Source: Methanobacterium sp. UBA410
GTDB lineage: Archaea; Methanobacteriota; Methanobacteria; Methanobacteriales; Methanobacteriaceae
Assembly (NCBI GenBank): GCA_002498385.1
Contig: DAHH01000019.1
Span: forward strand, 6,362 to 70,361
Direction: 5' to 3'
Length of the DNA: 64,000 bases
The notes under the pieces: generated by a model
Seen by the model: the letters and a program-made list of their open reading frames with translations, nothing else
What the model was told of the DNA's origin: nothing
The model's database searches: none
Made by a program: the position numbers and the translations under genes
In this document: positions 18,136-27,401 of the stretch, piece by piece
Position numbering within the stretch: the first letter of the stretch is position 1
Layout of the letters: each line of letters starts with the position of its first letter

Positions 18136-18801
18136 TTAAAATGCAGCCTCACACATGAAGGCCATGTGATCCTTTTCGTAGGGTTCGAGATCTACCTTCT
18201 CAAGCACCCGGAATCCTCCTCTTTTAAGTTTGGATTCTTCTTCCTGGAAGATCTTTTTGGGGTTTTTGGTGACGTCTATGCTTCTGGCCTTCACCATCAT
18301 GATTCCAACACCCCCAGGTTTTAGAAACATGCGCATGTTGTCCATGAAAAGCTCGGACTGCTGGGGCTGGGCAACATCGCTGTAGAGAACGTCCACTTTC
18401 TCCACCATGTGCATGTACTCGCGGGGCTTGGTTGCATCGTTAAGCAGGGGCACCATGTTTTCCCTCACGCGGCAGAGCTCCACCAGGTCGCGCACCATTC
18501 TGGGTGAAAACTCCACACAGTAAATTAAACCACTTGAAGCAATGTCTGAGATGTGGGAGGGTGTTGTACCCGATGATGCACCCAGGTAAAGCACCCTTGA
18601 ATCTTCCATGAATGGGAAGCTTTCGAGGCCATTTAAGAGGGCTGCTGCAAGCTTTGAACGGCGAGGGTCCCATATCCTGTACTCATGACCTTCAAGTTCC
18701 ACCAGTTTCTCACCGTACACTTTCTGGGTTGGTTTGAGATTTTCTGTGGCTACATGATCCTCTAAAATGTAAACTCCTGGGAATTTCTGTGTTACACTCA
18801 T
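18136..18801 (-). CDS. flpA: Fibrillarin-like RNA 2'-O-methyltransferase
   Basis: FlpA is the methyltransferase of the archaeal C/D-box sRNP, which methylates ribose in rRNA and tRNA. The family start ([13 protein letters not shown]), the [18 protein letters not shown] segment, the SAM-binding [14 protein letters not shown] loop, and the [11 protein letters not shown] and [10 protein letters not shown] segments are all present. Length is 221 residues, normal for archaea. It lies 111 bases downstream of nop5 on the same strand, so the two sRNP proteins are probably made together. Confidence 0.95.
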   Translation of the reverse strand: MSVTQKFPGVYILEDHVATENLKPTQKVYGEKLVELEGHEYRIWDPRRSKLAAALLNGLESFPFMEDSRVLYLGASSGTTPSHISDIASSGLIYCVEFSPRMVRDLVELCRVRENMVPLLNDATKPREYMHMVEKVDVLYSDVAQPQQSELFMDNMRMFLKPGGVGIMMVKARSIDVTKNPKKIFQEEESKLKRGGFRVLEKVDLEPYEKDHMAFMCEAAF

Positions 18802-18912
18802 TTTTTGGTTCCTCTTGCTGCGATAAGATATTTTAAACTAAAATCAAGATATTTGAGTAGAATCTTTTTGTTTTATAGATAAAAGCATGCTTCCTGCAAC
18901 TACCTTTAAGAT

Positions 18913-20178
18913 CTAGTAGTAATCACTGATCTTCTTCTTGTACTTGTCCCTCTTTTTGCGTTTCTTTTTGGATTTCTTCTTATCCACTTTTTTGCTGCTG
19001 CTCCGTTTTGGGAAGGGATTTGACTTCTCAATCTCCAGAACCTTCTCCTCAAAACTTTCCTTTATTGAGGGGTCATAATCTCCAGAGAAAACATCTTTAC
19101 GAACTGCCAGCGATATCTTGGATGCCAGAGTCCTGGCAACTTTGCCCCGAATCCACCACTTGGCACCTCTAACAGCCGGGTGCTGGAATATGAGTCCATG
19201 CTTTGGAGGTCTTTCACCAGTCTTCAAATGCCTGAATAAAGCTTTTTCAGCACCTAAAACCTGTACAGTACCTGAAGGTAAGAGTGAAAGCCTTTTAATA
19301 CCTCCAACGTGGGCTATGAGCTTTGCACCAAGGGAAGAACCGCAGAGATCCCTGAGGTTTGGTGCTATTTCCTTCATCTTCTGGTCTATGTAATCTGTTA
19401 TGGATTCTTTTGATTCCTGGATGGATCTGATTGAGGCTGCAAAACCCTGAAGTACGAGAACGTCAGAATCACCTATTTCAGCCCCAACACTCCTTTCGAT
19501 CTTCAGAACATCTTCCAGATCTCCAGATCCAATAATGGCGTCCCTGTTGCCATGTTCTGCAACCAACCTCACGTAGCCCTTATGGTTCTTCATTCTGTCA
19601 AGCTCTGGGAAGTGCACTGAGTACCACTCCCTCAACCTCTCAACCAGCTTACCTGTTGCCTCGTCCACCTCATCTATTGAGTTTATTGCCTGTATAAGGA
19701 GCAGATCTTCGGCTTTGGAAGCTTCCTTCAACTTATCCTCAGTTAGTTCGATGGAGAGCTCGTGCAGAATCTCTTTGAACTCCTTCTCTGCATCTAAATT
19801 TTTTACATCTAAAAATTCATTTTCTGTATCCAAACCTTCTGAATCATCTGAATCTAAAAAACCGGTTTTAAAGAGAATTTCAGTCATGTTGGACCTTAAA
19901 AATTCTCCTCCACGGTTTGGAGTTTCAAATTTGAATTTAGAGTTGTCCTTGAGATTTTTGTACTTTGAACGTGGAATAACTGTTTCTATCACAACTTCTT
20001 CATGCTTTTTCACAGCTCTTTTCAGCACTGATTCTTCTTCTCTGGTTAAATTTCCGTTAGCTCTGCTTTTGAGTCTTTCTGCAAGTTTGCTCCGTGGGAA
20101 AAGTTCATAGTCTATGAGGCCACAATTCTCATTAAGAACTATAAAACCTGCAAAACAACATGTAAGATAACACTTCAT
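18913..20178 (-). CDS. nop5: Nop5 (Nop56/58-like) C/D-box sRNP core protein
   Basis: Nop5 bridges fibrillarin, L7Ae and the guide RNA in C/D-box RNPs. An N-terminal fibrillarin-binding domain is followed by a long coiled-coil region, and then the Nop domain with SLGAKLIAHVGGIKRLSLLPSG and the VQVLGAEKALFRHL and PKHGLIFQHPAV motifs. The last 25 residues are a Lys/Arg-rich tail, typical of this family. The N-terminal domain has an acidic insertion around residues 105-140 (runs of Asp and Glu), which makes the protein slightly longer than average. Confidence 0.95.
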   Translation of the reverse strand: MKCYLTCCFAGFIVLNENCGLIDYELFPRSKLAERLKSRANGNLTREEESVLKRAVKKHEEVVIETVIPRSKYKNLKDNSKFKFETPNRGGEFLRSNMTEILFKTGFLDSDDSEGLDTENEFLDVKNLDAEKEFKEILHELSIELTEDKLKEASKAEDLLLIQAINSIDEVDEATGKLVERLREWYSVHFPELDRMKNHKGYVRLVAEHGNRDAIIGSGDLEDVLKIERSVGAEIGDSDVLVLQGFAASIRSIQESKESITDYIDQKMKEIAPNLRDLCGSSLGAKLIAHVGGIKRLSLLPSGTVQVLGAEKALFRHLKTGERPPKHGLIFQHPAVRGAKWWIRGKVARTLASKISLAVRKDVFSGDYDPSIKESFEEKVLEIEKSNPFPKRSSSKKVDKKKSKKKRKKRDKYKKKISDYY

Positions 20179-20189
20179 ATAGTTAGTGT

Positions 20190-20245
20190 GTAATCTTCAG
20201 AATTTAAACTTTCTTTAGTATGTAATCTTGAGGTTCAAACTTTCT
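20190..20245. repeat. Imperfect 24-bp direct repeat upstream of pyrD
   Basis: GTAATCTTCAGAATTTAAAC followed by TTTCT at 20190-20214 is echoed by GTAATCTTGAGGTTCAAAC plus TTTCT at 20222-20245. The repeats lie in the divergent nop5-pyrD spacer and could be operator sites for one or both genes. Confidence 0.55.
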
Positions 20246-20271
20246 ACCAGGTTTTACGGTAGGTGAATTCA

Positions 20272-21174
20272 ATGCTGGAAATTGAATTATGTAACATAAA
20301 AATGAAAAATCCCACCATGCTTGCAGCAGGAGTGCTTGGAAGTACAGCAGCATCATTAAACTGGGTTGCAAGAAGTGGTGCAGGAGCCATTGTAACAAAA
20401 TCATTCGGACTAATACCCAACAAGGGATACTCAAACCCAACAACAGTTGAGGTGACAGGAGGGATAATAAACGCAATAGGCCTCTCAAACCCAGGAGTTG
20501 AGAACGTTAAAGAGGAACTGAAAAAGCTATCTGGATCTGTTCCTGCCGTTGCCTCCATCTACGGTGCCAACCCCCACGAGTTTTCGGTGATAGCAGATAG
20601 AATCAATGGAGAAGTGGATGCAATTGAACTCAACGTGTCCTGCCCCCATGCAATGGGAGGATGTGGAGCAGCAATAGGCCAGAACCCCCAGTTAACAGCA
20701 GACATAGTTCGGGCCGTTAAGGAAAAGGTGAGATGTCCGGTTTTTGTAAAGCTGACACCAAACGTTACGGACATAGTTGAGATAGCTACCGCTGCAGAGG
20801 AAGCAGGCTGCGACGCCCTTACCATGATAAACTCCCTGGGCCCTGGCATGAAGATAGATGTTGAAACAGCCAGACCAATACTCAGCAACAGATTCGGTGG
20901 AATGTCGGGGCCTGCAATAAAACCCATTGCACTTCGATGTGTTTTCGATGTCTACGAAGCGGTGAACGTTCCAATAATAGGCGTTGGCGGTGTAACGAAC
21001 CACGAAGATGTTCTTGAGTTTTTGTACGCCGGTGCAAGGGCAGTGCAGGTTGGAACAGGGATCATGTACCATGGACCCGGCATTTTTGCAGATATCTGCG
21101 CAGGACTTGAGAAATTCATGGCTGAGAAGGGTTACAAATCGGTTGAAGAGATGGTGGGACTGGCCCACCTTTAA
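20272..21174 (+). CDS. pyrD: Dihydroorotate dehydrogenase, class 1B catalytic subunit
   Basis: PyrD oxidises dihydroorotate to orotate in pyrimidine synthesis. The FMN barrel shows the start PTMLAAGVLGSTAAS, the VTKSFGL segment and the catalytic cysteine in ELNVSCPHAMGGCG. FMN phosphate binding follows in IIGVGGV and AGARAVQVGTG. The cysteine rather than serine as base and the neighbouring pyrK mark it as class 1B, which passes electrons to NAD. The frame opens at GTG 20263, but AGGTGA there is better read as the ribosome site for ATG 20272. Confidence 0.95.
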   Translation: MLEIELCNIKMKNPTMLAAGVLGSTAASLNWVARSGAGAIVTKSFGLIPNKGYSNPTTVEVTGGIINAIGLSNPGVENVKEELKKLSGSVPAVASIYGANPHEFSVIADRINGEVDAIELNVSCPHAMGGCGAAIGQNPQLTADIVRAVKEKVRCPVFVKLTPNVTDIVEIATAAEEAGCDALTMINSLGPGMKIDVETARPILSNRFGGMSGPAIKPIALRCVFDVYEAVNVPIIGVGGVTNHEDVLEFLYAGARAVQVGTGIMYHGPGIFADICAGLEKFMAEKGYKSVEEMVGLAHL

Positions 21175-21246
21175 AATAAGGCTTGATCAGTGGATATCAC
21201 TTATGTAAGCACTGAATTTACTTAGGCCAGTAAAGAGCTGAGAAAT

Positions 21247-22044
21247 ATGCACGTTCCAAAGGTACTTGAAATAAAACGAATAGTAAAAGAAACACCAACA
21301 GTTAAAACGTTTATATTTGATTGGAAGGTTAAAAATGAGGTTCCAGGCCAGTTTGTCATGGTTTGGAACTTCAAGGATGAGAAACCCATGTCTCTATCCA
21401 TAATTGACCCTGTAAACAACGAAATCGGAGTTTCAATTAGGAAGGTGGGGGAGTTCACAGAGACCCTCCACAAAATGGATGTAGGGGACAAGCTGGGTAT
21501 CAGAGGACCTTACGGTCATGGATTTGACATGGTGGGTTCCAGGATCCTGGCAGTGGGTGGAGGTATTGGAATGGCTCCAATAATCGCGTTCACAGAGGAT
21601 GCACGCCGCAGGGGCATGGATGTTGACGTTGTAAGTGCAGCTGCAACCGCAGGTGAGCTCGTCTTCAGTGAGAGAGTTGAAAAATCGGGGGCAAAGCTGT
21701 TAACATGTACAGATGATGGAAGTAAGGGCTTCTGCGGTTTCGGCACGGACCTTGCAGAGAAAACCCTCCAGGAAAATGATTATGACGTGGTTGTAAGCTG
21801 TGGTCCTGAGATCATGATGAAAAAACTTTTCGAGCTCGTTTGCAGGTTCAGGATACCTGCACAGTTCTCACTTGAGCGTTACATGAAGTGCGGTGTGGGC
21901 ATCTGTGGGCAATGCTGTCTAGATGATGTTGGATGGAGAGTATGCGCTGAGGGGCCGGTTTTCTGGACAGATCAGGTCAGGATGATATCTGAATTTGGAA
22001 AGTACAGAAGAGATGCCTCTGGTTTAAAACATGGGATGCCCTGA
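21247..22044 (+). CDS. pyrK: Dihydroorotate dehydrogenase electron-transfer subunit
   Basis: PyrK carries FAD and a 2Fe-2S cluster and moves electrons from PyrD to NAD. The protein has a ferredoxin-reductase fold: PGQFVMVW, the FAD-binding PMSLSII region, VGGGIGMAPI for NAD, and near the C-terminus the cysteine cluster in KCGVGICGQCCLDDVGWRVC that binds the 2Fe-2S centre. Length (265 residues) fits. It is 72 bases after pyrD, and the pair forms the PyrDB complex. Confidence 0.95.
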   Translation: MHVPKVLEIKRIVKETPTVKTFIFDWKVKNEVPGQFVMVWNFKDEKPMSLSIIDPVNNEIGVSIRKVGEFTETLHKMDVGDKLGIRGPYGHGFDMVGSRILAVGGGIGMAPIIAFTEDARRRGMDVDVVSAAATAGELVFSERVEKSGAKLLTCTDDGSKGFCGFGTDLAEKTLQENDYDVVVSCGPEIMMKKLFELVCRFRIPAQFSLERYMKCGVGICGQCCLDDVGWRVCAEGPVFWTDQVRMISEFGKYRRDASGLKHGMP

Positions 22045-22189
22045 ATTTTCTGTAACTATTTTTTAGGATAGATATCTTCAAAGTCAAGGATTAAGTGGGA
22101 ATGTTTTAAAAAGGTCGCTCTTGTCCTTTTTCTGGTGCAAAGGTTAAATTAGTATGTGGTGTTATGTTTTTTAGGTAGTGAAGGGTGAT

Positions 22190-22990
22190 TTGGCGTTGGA
22201 ATTGTTTATTTCAGATGAAGAAAAGGCTTTAATTTTTTTTTTTAGATGCATATGATGGCCTGGTGGGGTTTATTGTCCTGAGTGTGGGTCTTTATAATGT
22301 TTTATAAGTGTGGTTATGTTTTATAATAAATAGAGTTAGGCATTATTCTTGTAATGGATGTGGTGGATAATTTCACAGATTTCTTTTGAAACAAATATTC
22401 GTCAATAAACACTTATCTTCAGGTGAAAATGTTTTATAATAATAGTTAAAGTTTTATATAAATATTAAATCAGGAATAAAAAAAGTGTAAATCAGTTGTC
22501 AAAAGAATTAGGTCATAGATGGGAGAGTATTGACAGGTTATCCGAAGAATTTAAGGAATATCCCGAGAAAAACATGAAAGACCCTGTTTTATCTGGAATA
22601 AATAGAAATAGATGAAATGTACCAATCTTCAGGCGATAAAGGTTTAAAAAAGAATCCATGACACAGAGGCCTTAAACATAAGAGGAAAAGGCACATGGAA
22701 CATTAAGACAAACCACCAATAAGTCACATAACGGAAAGAGAGAAACAAGAAAACACCATTCTAAGCGTTGAAAAGGAACCCTCTTCCTTCAAAAAAAATT
22801 AATACAGAACAAAAACTTAAAACATACTGCAAAAAGCCAGTAACAGTATTTCACAGACGATTACACCATATACACAGGTTTAAAACAATATTATAATAAT
22901 ATTTGGGGGTATTTCAAGAGGTATACCTCAACATAATACGTCAAATTCCTTCCAATTCACATTTCATAAACCAAGTAAACTGAATAAACA
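22190..22990 (+). pseudogene. Decayed DDE transposase remnant (IS1595/ISXO2-like)
   Basis: No long frame remains, but pieces in shifting frames line up in the order of a zinc-ribbon DDE transposase. Near 22340 there is a fragment RHYSCNGCGG followed by aromatic residues. Near 22490 comes SVNQLSKELGHRWESIDRL, helix-turn-helix-like. Near 22605 lies a DEMYQSSGDKG-like fragment (first catalytic Asp). RGLKHKRKRH and DKPPISHITERE follow near 22665-22740, then VFTDDYTIY near 22850 (second Asp) and a C-terminal QFTFHKPSKLNK. Stops and frameshifts are scattered throughout. No terminal inverted repeats were recognised. The exact family is uncertain; the order of motifs makes a transposase remnant likely. 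Confidence 0.6.
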
Positions 22991-23172
22991 AAACAACACA
23001 CATAACATACAATGCACCTAAAAACCAATAAGAGCGAAGGAAGGTTTATCCATTTCAGCATGAAACTTTAATAAAAAGGTATTGAAGAATTAATTTAAGT
23101 TTAGTTTCAAGTAAAGTAATTTCTTCAAGGTAAAGTATTTTTTAAGTATGAAGGATATTTTCAACTAAACTA

Positions 23173-23210
23173 ATTGAATGGAAGTTGGATTATTGAATGG
23201 AACTTGGATT
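23173..23210. repeat. 19-bp near-perfect tandem duplication
   Basis: ATTGAATGGAAGTTGGATT at 23173-23191 is repeated with one change at 23192-23210. It lies upstream of the permease promoter. Confidence 0.85.
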
Positions 23211-23259
23211 TTTACAAAAAAAATTGGAAGAATGTTGATAGAAACCCCATGGGGCCATG

Positions 23260-23271
23260 CTTTTTTATAAA
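23260..23271 (+). promoter_or_regulatory. TATA box for the AI-2E-family permease gene
   Basis: CTTTTTTATAAA lies about 25 bases before ATG 23292, which suggests a leaderless transcript starting at or next to that codon. Confidence 0.5.
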
Positions 23272-23291
23272 ACTTTAAAATAGTGATATTA

Positions 23292-24359
23292 ATGCGTTAT
23301 GGAGTAAAAGGAACTTTAACATCAACAGTTTTCATCATTGTCCTGCTTCTTCTCCTGTCCCTCTTTGTACTGTTTCCAATGCTTGACATGGTGATTCTGG
23401 GTGCCATTGTTGCCTACCTTATCAGGCCCCTTTTTACCAGAATGGAGCCCTACATGAAGTTCAGATCCCTTGCAGTTTTCATAGCCATGGTGCTTGTTCT
23501 CATACCTTTAATAGCTGTTCTGGCTCTTTTTGTTACCACCCTCATCCAGGCAACCCCTGCAGTTGTAAACAGTTTGAGCAGTGTTGATATAAACAGTTTG
23601 AGCACCAGCAGCATCCAGAACTATCCTCTGGTTAAACAGTACCTGCCTGAGGGATCACCCTACATATCTTCCATCATCAACTCCATCAGTGCAGCAGCTG
23701 CAGATATCCTTAAAAACGTTACAGAGTATCTCATTAAGATATTGGAGTCTGTACCGGTTATTGCTCTTGCACTCTTCATATTCTTTGCTTCAACCTTCTA
23801 CTTTGCAAGGGACGGTGATAAACTATGGGAATATGTGGTTTACATCATACCTGAAAACCGTAAAGGCTATTTCAACACACTTTTTGAGGAAATAGACAGG
23901 GTTTTAAAGAGCATATTTGTTGGACATTTCTTCACAGCAGTCATCACAGGTACCATAGCAGGTCTTGGATTTGCAGGTCTTGGATATCCATTTCCATTGT
24001 TTTTAGGTGTTTTAACAGGATTCTTCCAGCTCATACCCATTATAGGGCACTGGCCAACAATTCTGGTCCTTGCACTCTACGATATCTTCTTTGGAAACTA
24101 CATCAGAGGAATTGAGGTGCTGATTCTTGGAGTGGCCTTGAGCCTCATAGACATGTACATAAGGCCAAAACTTGCAGGAAGATACGCAGACATCCATCCA
24201 CTAATATTTCTCCTGGGATTCCTCTGCGGACCCCTTGTTATGGGTGTCGTGGGATTCATAATAGGCCCCCTGATTCTTGGAGTAACTTACGCTGCAGTCA
24301 CCGCCTACAAGAAGGATGAAACCCGAAAAGAGGGTGCTGCGGTGAAACAGATTAAATGA
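23292..24359 (+). CDS. AI-2E family (PerM/UPF0118) membrane permease
   Basis: This 355-residue protein has about eight hydrophobic segments. The family features are the hydrophobic pair at the N-terminus around LSLFVLFPMLDMVILGAIVAYLIRPL, a long extracytoplasmic loop rich in Ser, and the C-terminal half with GLGYPFPLFLGVL, FFQLIPIIG and DMYIRPKLAG. Relatives export autoinducer-2 or exchange Na+ and H+, but most archaeal members are uncharacterised, so the substrate is open. The frame begins at GTG 23283; ATG 23292 is preferred because of the upstream TATA spacing. Confidence 0.85.
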   Translation: MRYGVKGTLTSTVFIIVLLLLLSLFVLFPMLDMVILGAIVAYLIRPLFTRMEPYMKFRSLAVFIAMVLVLIPLIAVLALFVTTLIQATPAVVNSLSSVDINSLSTSSIQNYPLVKQYLPEGSPYISSIINSISAAAADILKNVTEYLIKILESVPVIALALFIFFASTFYFARDGDKLWEYVVYIIPENRKGYFNTLFEEIDRVLKSIFVGHFFTAVITGTIAGLGFAGLGYPFPLFLGVLTGFFQLIPIIGHWPTILVLALYDIFFGNYIRGIEVLILGVALSLIDMYIRPKLAGRYADIHPLIFLLGFLCGPLVMGVVGFIIGPLILGVTYAAVTAYKKDETRKEGAAVKQIK

Positions 24360-24535
24360 ATAAAATAGATCATGAAAATTGGATTGTATATTAATATAAA
24401 AATTAAGAAATTAACTTTAAAAAAAATACAACGAGTACAAAAAAATAAAATTTCTTCATGCCCATAAAAAGTTAAAAAAACTTGAATTCAGATTTTTTTT
24501 ATCTCTAAACCCTTTTTTTACTTTAATTTTTTACT

Positions 24536-25030
24536 TTAAACCAGTTTTATCTCCAGATCGTTTGAGTTCAGCGAGTAACTTGAACCTGCAGAATCAGTGT
24601 AACTCACAGAGAATCCCCCTATGAAGAATGGGTTTGAAACTGTGGAGTTAGCTCCGAAATCCTCCTGAACTTCCTGGTCTGTGGGTATGTGTATGGTGTA
24701 CTGAAAATTTCTGGTTGCACCGGCTTTTAAAGTTCCAAGGTTTTTATCAAAGTTTTGTGACTGGGCCTTAACATTGTAAGCAGGCTCGCCGCCTTTGTTA
24801 GTGATGTTGTAATTTACGGTTATATTTTCGCCTTTAATGGCTGTTGAAGGTCCTGTTTGGGTTGCAGCCACACGAACTCCAGAAACTTTCACGTTTGACG
24901 TGTTGCTGAGGTTGTTCTGGGTGCTGTTTGAAATGTTGAGTTGGGTCGTGCTTTTGAATGTAATGGATGCTGCCAGTGCAACTAAACAGAAAAAGATCAC
25001 TAAAACCACTGCTGCGATTTTTTTATCCAT
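24536..25030 (-). CDS. Membrane-anchored secreted protein with CARDB-like fold
   Basis: The 164-residue product has an N-terminal lysine-capped hydrophobic segment (residues 5-24) that acts as a signal anchor. It is followed by an Asn/Ser/Thr-rich linker and one beta-sandwich domain. The segment ENITVNYNITNKGGEPAYNV is typical of CARDB-like adhesion domains, and the later NFQYTIHIPTDQEV fits the closing strands. It probably faces the cell wall. No partner is evident from its neighbours. Confidence 0.68.
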   Translation of the reverse strand: MDKKIAAVVLVIFFCLVALAASITFKSTTQLNISNSTQNNLSNTSNVKVSGVRVAATQTGPSTAIKGENITVNYNITNKGGEPAYNVKAQSQNFDKNLGTLKAGATRNFQYTIHIPTDQEVQEDFGANSTVSNPFFIGGFSVSYTDSAGSSYSLNSNDLEIKLV

Positions 25031-25088
25031 CTGGACACCCCCTCAAGGTTTTCCTGTAACTAATATGAACTGTTAACCTATATAATGA

Positions 25089-25499
25089 TCACACGAACTT
25101 GACCTGTTTATCCTTCCCGGTAATTTCATCCAGTTCAAGGCCCTTATCAAGTATCAAATCTCTATCTACCCTATAATTTCCATTTTTAGTCTTTTTAAGG
25201 TCTTCAGGTTTTACAAAACGCCACTTCATGTAGTTGAACTTGACCCCAATGTAGGGATCGGCACCGAAGGTTCCTGAAAACTGGAGCAGACCATTTATCT
25301 TGGGATAATCAATATATATCCAGTCTTTAGAGGATGATTTGACTTCAATAGCCAGATAGATTTTACCGTTGCCCGCAAGAACATCAGGTAAAGGTTTTTT
25401 AGTTGCACCCCCAGATGCAGGGGCCCTCATGGCTGCAAAACCAGCATTCCACAACATCTTCACAAGGTCTCTCTCTTCCTTCGATCCAGTTTTACTCAT
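25089..25499 (-). CDS. hjc: Archaeal Holliday junction resolvase Hjc
   Basis: Hjc cuts four-way DNA junctions symmetrically. The restriction-endonuclease-like core is visible: [25 protein letters not shown] at the N-terminus with the catalytic Glu, then LPDVLAGNG (Asp) and AIEVKSS (Glu-x-Lys). The [19 protein letters not shown] segment is typical. The frame can be extended to a TTG at 25520, but ATG 25499 ([11 protein letters not shown]) matches the usual family start. Length from there is 136 residues, normal for Hjc. Confidence 0.92.
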   Translation of the reverse strand: MSKTGSKEERDLVKMLWNAGFAAMRAPASGGATKKPLPDVLAGNGKIYLAIEVKSSSKDWIYIDYPKINGLLQFSGTFGADPYIGVKFNYMKWRFVKPEDLKKTKNGNYRVDRDLILDKGLELDEITGKDKQVKFV

Positions 25500-25632
25500 G
25501 GTAATCAGCCGAAAATCCAAAACAAGGATTCAATTTAATCATAGTTTATTTTATATATTATATAACTTGACGATAGTTGATGTGATGAATGAATAATGAA
25601 AGTAGATTAAAAAAATTTATTCCTCAATAATA

Positions 25633-25935
25633 TCAAAATTCATAGTTCTCTATTTTTTCAGCATGGAATGTGCCGTTTCTCATAGGACTTCTCATCCATT
25701 CAACCCTGGCATTTTTAATGAGAAAAGGTTTATCACGAAATGCTATGTCTACAGTTATGCCGGAATGGCTGTTACCGGGATCCAGTGTTATGAACCTTGA
25801 AAAGTTTCCAGTGTAATGGTACCTGTTTTTAACAAACCACTGTGTTAAATTAACCCCTTCCATATGTCCTATTTTAGTGCCTTCCTGAATAACATCACAT
25901 CTTAATGAACCACAACATCTTTCCATTTTTATCAT
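25633..25935 (-). CDS. Small hypothetical protein, unknown function
   Basis: I do not recognise the family of this 100-residue protein. Three cysteines cluster at the N-terminus (Cys7, Cys8, Cys13). The rest looks beta-rich with conserved-looking pieces (WFVKNRYHYTGNFSRFITLDPGNSHSG, split here by family-like turns). No signal peptide or membrane segment is present. It follows hjc's upstream region on the same strand, with 113 bases between the two genes, so a shared transcript is possible. The 10-residue basic motif and sensible codon pattern suggest a real gene. Confidence 0.6.
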   Translation of the reverse strand: MIKMERCCGSLRCDVIQEGTKIGHMEGVNLTQWFVKNRYHYTGNFSRFITLDPGNSHSGITVDIAFRDKPFLIKNARVEWMRSPMRNGTFHAEKIENYEF

Positions 25936-26252
25936 GGTATCACCCTCTGCTTCAATGTTTATGAAGCTGTTATAAGTAACTTTCTAAAAAAATTTCAGTG
26001 GACTGGCAAAATTTGGATCAAAGAACTAAAGAGGGGATGGTTTGCCTGAAATTTCATAAAAGGCTGCTGTTTCAATGATAAATCTCTGAAAAATGAATCT
26101 CTGAAAAAAAGGGTTAATACGTTATAAAAGGTGAACCTTACTTATAAAATGGATTTTTATAGGATGAGAGTTATTTTGGGATTGATAAAATTATAAAACA
26201 AGACCATAACCAAGGATAACAGCTTATAAAACAAGTAAATGGATAATAATAA
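25936..26252. other. Gene-free spacer before the tRNA cluster
   Basis: AT-rich, with a short direct repeat (AATCTCTGAAAAA, twice near 26090-26110). It probably holds the promoter of the minus-strand gene ending at 25633 and the end of the tRNA transcript. Nothing else is seen. Confidence 0.55.
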
Positions 26253-26325
<73 letters not shown>

Positions 26326-26346
26326 ATATGAAAGTTAGCGTTTGAG

Positions 26347-26431
26347 TGCGGGGGCAGGGGTTCGAACCCTGGTAGACCTATGTCAACAGGTCCTAAGCCT
26401 GTCCCCTTTGACCTGACTCGGGCACCCCCGC
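26347..26431 (-). tRNA. tRNA-Leu (TAG)
   Basis: 85 bases on the minus strand with a long variable arm, typical of class II tRNA. The anticodon stem ACAGG/CCTGT encloses loop CTTAGGA, so the anticodon is TAG. T-arm GGGTTCGAACCC. Acceptor GCGGGGG pairs with CCCCCGC, discriminator A. Confidence 0.94.
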
Positions 26432-26519
26432 AGTTAGATTTATTTAATGTCACTGTTTTTTTACGTATATTTCATATTCCTTTTTCATATTCCTTCACAT
26501 GAAAAATGTACATAAAAAC

Positions 26520-26598
<79 letters not shown>

Positions 26599-26646
26599 AA
26601 TATGATCATGATTGAACTGATTTTTTGAATAGTCTGTTGAATAGAG

Positions 26647-26720
<74 letters not shown>

Positions 26721-26722
26721 AA

Positions 26723-26799
<77 letters not shown>

Positions 26800-26888
26800 A
26801 TGTCAATCAAAGCCTGCAAACAATTTATCTGGATTTGCAGGATTTCAAAACACAGCATACCAAGGCGTATGTTTAAGATAGATATTTA

Positions 26889-26900
26889 TCCTATATAAAC
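26889..26900 (-). promoter_or_regulatory. TATA-box promoter of the tRNA cluster
   Basis: On the minus strand GTTTATATAGG lies about 95 bases upstream of the tRNA-Asn 5' end, the nearest strong TATA element. It probably starts a common precursor for all five tRNAs. Confidence 0.45.
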
Positions 26901-27401
26901 GTTGCGGATGTAGGAGTTTCTGGATAAAAAATATGTTTCCATGCTGAATTTTGATGATTCTATTTATTTTATGTGTACATTCATTTAAAAGGTTATTTCT
27001 ATAAATATTTAACGGTTCAAGCACCAAATCTCTAAGTTTTATTTTTATTTTTATTTAAATGAATTAAAAAACGTTTTACCACATTTGCAGGTATTGTTTC
27101 CATTTAGATAGGATGTAAACGGGTTCAAATGTCGTTAGATCTTAGTTTCCTGTATTCCCATTTCAGCTTGAAAAAATAGTTAACTAAGTAAAGTTTCCAT
27201 TTATATGGTTCAACTTTTTTCATGAAGAACAGATTTATATGCATGTATCATTCAAAATAAGGAACATAAAATAAATATGTGGATCATCTACCTACCATGG
27301 AGATCCTGCATTACTACCCAATTACTACTTAATTCTTTTTTTCTACCCTGATGAAGGGATTAGTGTAAAATTAGTACAAAAAAATAGTTAAAGGGCAGAT
27401 C
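26901..27401. other. Gene-free spacer
   Basis: AT-rich spacer between the tRNA promoter and the radical SAM gene. No gene or clear RNA structure is seen. Short frames here have no coding character. Confidence 0.55.
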
